64,000 nt of DNA from Bdellovibrio sp. 22V (GTDB lineage Bacteria; Bdellovibrionota; Bdellovibrionia; Bdellovibrionales; Bdellovibrionaceae), in contig NZ_CP125854.1 in the NCBI RefSeq assembly GCF_030169785.1, positions 3,100,001 to 3,164,000 on the forward strand, in the 5' to 3' direction. The translations under genes and the position numbers were made by a program. The notes beneath the pieces are model-generated. The model was not told the DNA's origin and did not search any database. It saw nothing but the letters and a program-made list of their open reading frames with translations. Position 1 is the first letter of the stretch. Every line of letters begins with the position of its first letter. Shown here piece after piece: positions 62,145-64,000 of this stretch.

Positions 62145-63416
62145 ATGCCGGACACGAAAAAAAACTTGATATCACTCTCAGCGACGACATTATTTACTCT
62201 TTGCCTCACCCTTAGTCTGTTCTCGAGAAATTTAGGCGAGTACTCTTTCGATATAATAATACTTTTTGTTCTATTCGTAACATTGTACCAAAAAACACCT
62301 TGGACTTGGCGCAACATTTATTACAACGTCGGTTTCTACAAATGGCTATATATATTCTATTTCTGGATATTCCTAACGATCTTATTCAACCCACCACTTC
62401 ATGCAAAAAGCTTTAGTTATCTACTAGAGTTCCTCTGGATTCCTGCGCTGCCAATTTTTTCTCGGGTCCTTTCTTTATGGCGACCAGGTCGGGTCTTTGT
62501 TGCCACCTTTGCGGGTATAACTTCTACATCCATGGTAGCTATTATCGCTCACTATTTTTTGATGCCAGAGAACCCTCAATACTTTGGATATCCAAATCGA
62601 CTTCAGGGCACCTTCACAAATATCAACTTTCTAGCTCATTCATACTTTTTAGTTTTTCTTTTGGTACTAGGTCTTTTTATTACACACTTTCAGAATAACC
62701 AAAAACGCCTTGCGGTCCTATTAGGAATTACAGTCTTCACAATCTCCAGTGCACTATTTTTGACGTTCACTCGCACAATTTGGGTAGCTATGATATTGTC
62801 ACTGCCTATCATGCTTGTCTTGGTAAACAAGAAAACTGCCGTAAAAACATTTTTTGCTTCCTGTTTAATTTTTGGAGCTTTGTTTATTACTGATGTCGGG
62901 GGCACTAGAGAACGTGTTCTTCAGACTCTCTCTACAAATCCTGGGGACGCGATTAGAATAACTTTGTGGAGAACCTCTGTTAAAATCTTCCGTGACAATC
63001 CTATTATGGGCGTTGGCTACATGAATAATAAGCGTGACATTATGAAGTACTTTGAAATGTACGGAGAAAAAGACATTACTGCTGAGTTCGACACCCATCC
63101 TCATAACGAAATTCTGTCTTTCTTGGCTGGAACAGGCTTCGTTGGAGCTATACTTTACGTGGGTAATTTTGTTCTGTTCTTTTTACTGGGATTGAAAACT
63201 CTCAAAATAATCCCCAACTCCGAAACAATAAAAAGAGGATTGTTGCTTGGCGCAATTACTATACAGCCTGCCTTTTTGATTGCTGGATTTGCTGATAATA
63301 ACTTCGAGATTCATGTGGCTCGCAATTGGCTGGTGATTTCATGGGCCATTTTAATTTGGCTCGCAACCGAAAACAATACTACCGTAACATTTGATTTTAA
63401 ACGAAGACCACGATAG
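62145..63416 (+). CDS. O-antigen ligase/polymerase-family membrane protein
   Basis: This protein has about 423 residues from the ATG at 62145; a GTG at 62085 is possible. It has about 11 transmembrane helices and the periplasmic DTHPHNEILSFLAGTGFVG with a preceding Arg-rich part (GDAIRITLWRTSVKIFRDNP), as in WaaL/RfaL. It would attach the finished polysaccharide to lipid A core. A Wzy role cannot be excluded, but another Wzy candidate lies at 50-51 kb. Confidence 0.83.
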   Translation: MPDTKKNLISLSATTLFTLCLTLSLFSRNLGEYSFDIIILFVLFVTLYQKTPWTWRNIYYNVGFYKWLYIFYFWIFLTILFNPPLHAKSFSYLLEFLWIPALPIFSRVLSLWRPGRVFVATFAGITSTSMVAIIAHYFLMPENPQYFGYPNRLQGTFTNINFLAHSYFLVFLLVLGLFITHFQNNQKRLAVLLGITVFTISSALFLTFTRTIWVAMILSLPIMLVLVNKKTAVKTFFASCLIFGALFITDVGGTRERVLQTLSTNPGDAIRITLWRTSVKIFRDNPIMGVGYMNNKRDIMKYFEMYGEKDITAEFDTHPHNEILSFLAGTGFVGAILYVGNFVLFFLLGLKTLKIIPNSETIKRGLLLGAITIQPAFLIAGFADNNFEIHVARNWLVISWAILIWLATENNTTVTFDFKRRPR

Positions 63417-63544
63417 ATAACTTCACTTGAGCTGATTAGGCAACGAACGGATCCTTCATTTGAACTGAAACCGAATGCCGCAGCATTGTTTTCCATGCGT
63501 GATTTTACCTTGCTCAAAGGCTTACAAGTAACTAGATTGACACA

Positions 63545-64000
63545 ATGAAACATTTCATTGTGTGCGATCTGGATGACTGCCTTTTAAAAACAGACTTGCT
63601 CTACGAACAGTGGCTTGTTTTGCTTAAATCAAAACCACTCATCTTCTTGCTAAGCCCCTTTTGGTTACTTTGTGGAAAGGCCTACTTTAAGTCTCAACTT
63701 GCGGAACATATTCCGCATGTTCCCAAACTTATTCCCTTTCGAAGCGATGTGCTTTCTTATTTGAAGACTAAAAATGATTCAAACAATTACGAACTCATAC
63801 TGGCTTCTGCAAGCCCTTTTGTTTGGGTCAACGAAATCTCTCAAAGACTTGAACTTTTTAACCAAGTTATTGGAAGCGACACAAAAACAAATCTCAAAGG
63901 TACACACAAATTGAAGGCGATAAAGAATTTGATAGGAGATGCTTCATTTTCTTATGTGGGAGATGCCTTTGCCGATTTAGACGTTTGGAGAGCATCCACG
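63545..64000 (+). CDS. HAD-family phosphatase domain, 3' end outside the window
   Basis: An ATG at 63545 opens a frame of 152 codons that runs off the window. It has HAD motif I DLDDCLLKTD, motif II ILASASP, the motif III Lys in THKLKAIKNL and motif IV VGDAFADLDVW. The same N-terminal domain is found in proteins that join HAD to a UbiA-type prenyltransferase, so the missing part may hold membrane helices. That extension is inference. Confidence 0.75.
   Translation, partial: MKHFIVCDLDDCLLKTDLLYEQWLVLLKSKPLIFLLSPFWLLCGKAYFKSQLAEHIPHVPKLIPFRSDVLSYLKTKNDSNNYELILASASPFVWVNEISQRLELFNQVIGSDTKTNLKGTHKLKAIKNLIGDASFSYVGDAFADLDVWRAST

Noticed and set aside
37906-64000. CRISPR arrays or phage genes behind the AT-rich stretches at 50-54 kb and 58-62 kb
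   Set aside because: No spaced repeats, integrase or structural phage genes are seen; AT-richness is usual for wzx/wzy-type polysaccharide genes.

Overview
The window looks like a chromosomal segment from a Gram-negative bacterium, most plausibly a predatory Bdellovibrio-type bacterium (Bdellovibrionota). This assignment is an inference: moderate GC, many small secreted proteins and lipoproteins, an mreB gene, a K+-dependent membrane pyrophosphatase and short dense operons fit that group, but no marker in the window proves it. There are no insertion sequences, prophage genes or CRISPR arrays.

Layout. (1) 1-4.5 kb: small exported proteins and lipoproteins, including an exported NADAR-domain protein and an EF-hand lipoprotein. 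(2) 4.5-14 kb: a copper-resistance island with a CopZ-type chaperone, a CueR-type MerR regulator, a ferredoxin-type NAD(P)H reductase, a His/Met-rich periplasmic peptide, a multicopper oxidase fused to an outer-membrane CopB-like domain, and two P1B copper ATPases. MerR-type palindromes (TTGACCTTCC-N7-GGAA) precede copZ, the reductase and the first ATPase; a fourth, degenerate copy has no obvious target. (3) 14-15 kb: a small hypothetical gene, two reading-frame remnants and tRNA-His(GTG) with a good promoter. (4) 15-27.5 kb: housekeeping and envelope genes (FecR-like protein, LPS-type glycosyltransferase, mreB, class IV aminotransferase, lipoprotein carbonic anhydrase, metG with two RNA methyltransferases, MFS transporter, ExoD, half-size GDT1). 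(5) 27.5-37.9 kb: hppA; a second metal cluster (MerT-like, MerP-like, outer-membrane protein) divergent from an ECF sigma factor and a four-helix membrane protein that is probably its anti-sigma factor; a papain-like amidase; a collagen-like lipoprotein; cysK; a BrnT/BrnA toxin-antitoxin pair.

(6) 37.9-64 kb: a large surface-polysaccharide locus. It has a CapD/FlaA1-type dehydratase, PglD-like acetyltransferase, PglC-like phosphoglycosyl transferase and epimerase, then a long minus-strand run of genes. That run encodes UDP-N-acetyl-L-fucosamine synthesis (fnlA, fnlB, fnlC) with its WbuB-type transferase, a HisF/HisH/WbpG amidotransferase set for an acetamidino sugar, Wzy, Wzx and Wzz-like proteins, and a GDP-route legionaminic acid pathway (LegB, LegC, a formyltransferase, LegI, LegG, PtmE, LegF). 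A GT42-like transferase candidate and a CatB-like acetyltransferase follow, then an O-antigen ligase-like gene and a truncated HAD gene at the right edge. Together they predict an O-antigen or capsule with a nonulosonic acid and probably an amidino or N-acetyl fucosamine.

The most unusual points are a formyltransferase where the legionaminic N-acetyltransferase is expected, a perfect 17-bp inverted repeat inside the Wzz-like coding sequence, the oxidase/outer-membrane fusion, and a 17-base element shared by the promoter regions of the two metal clusters.
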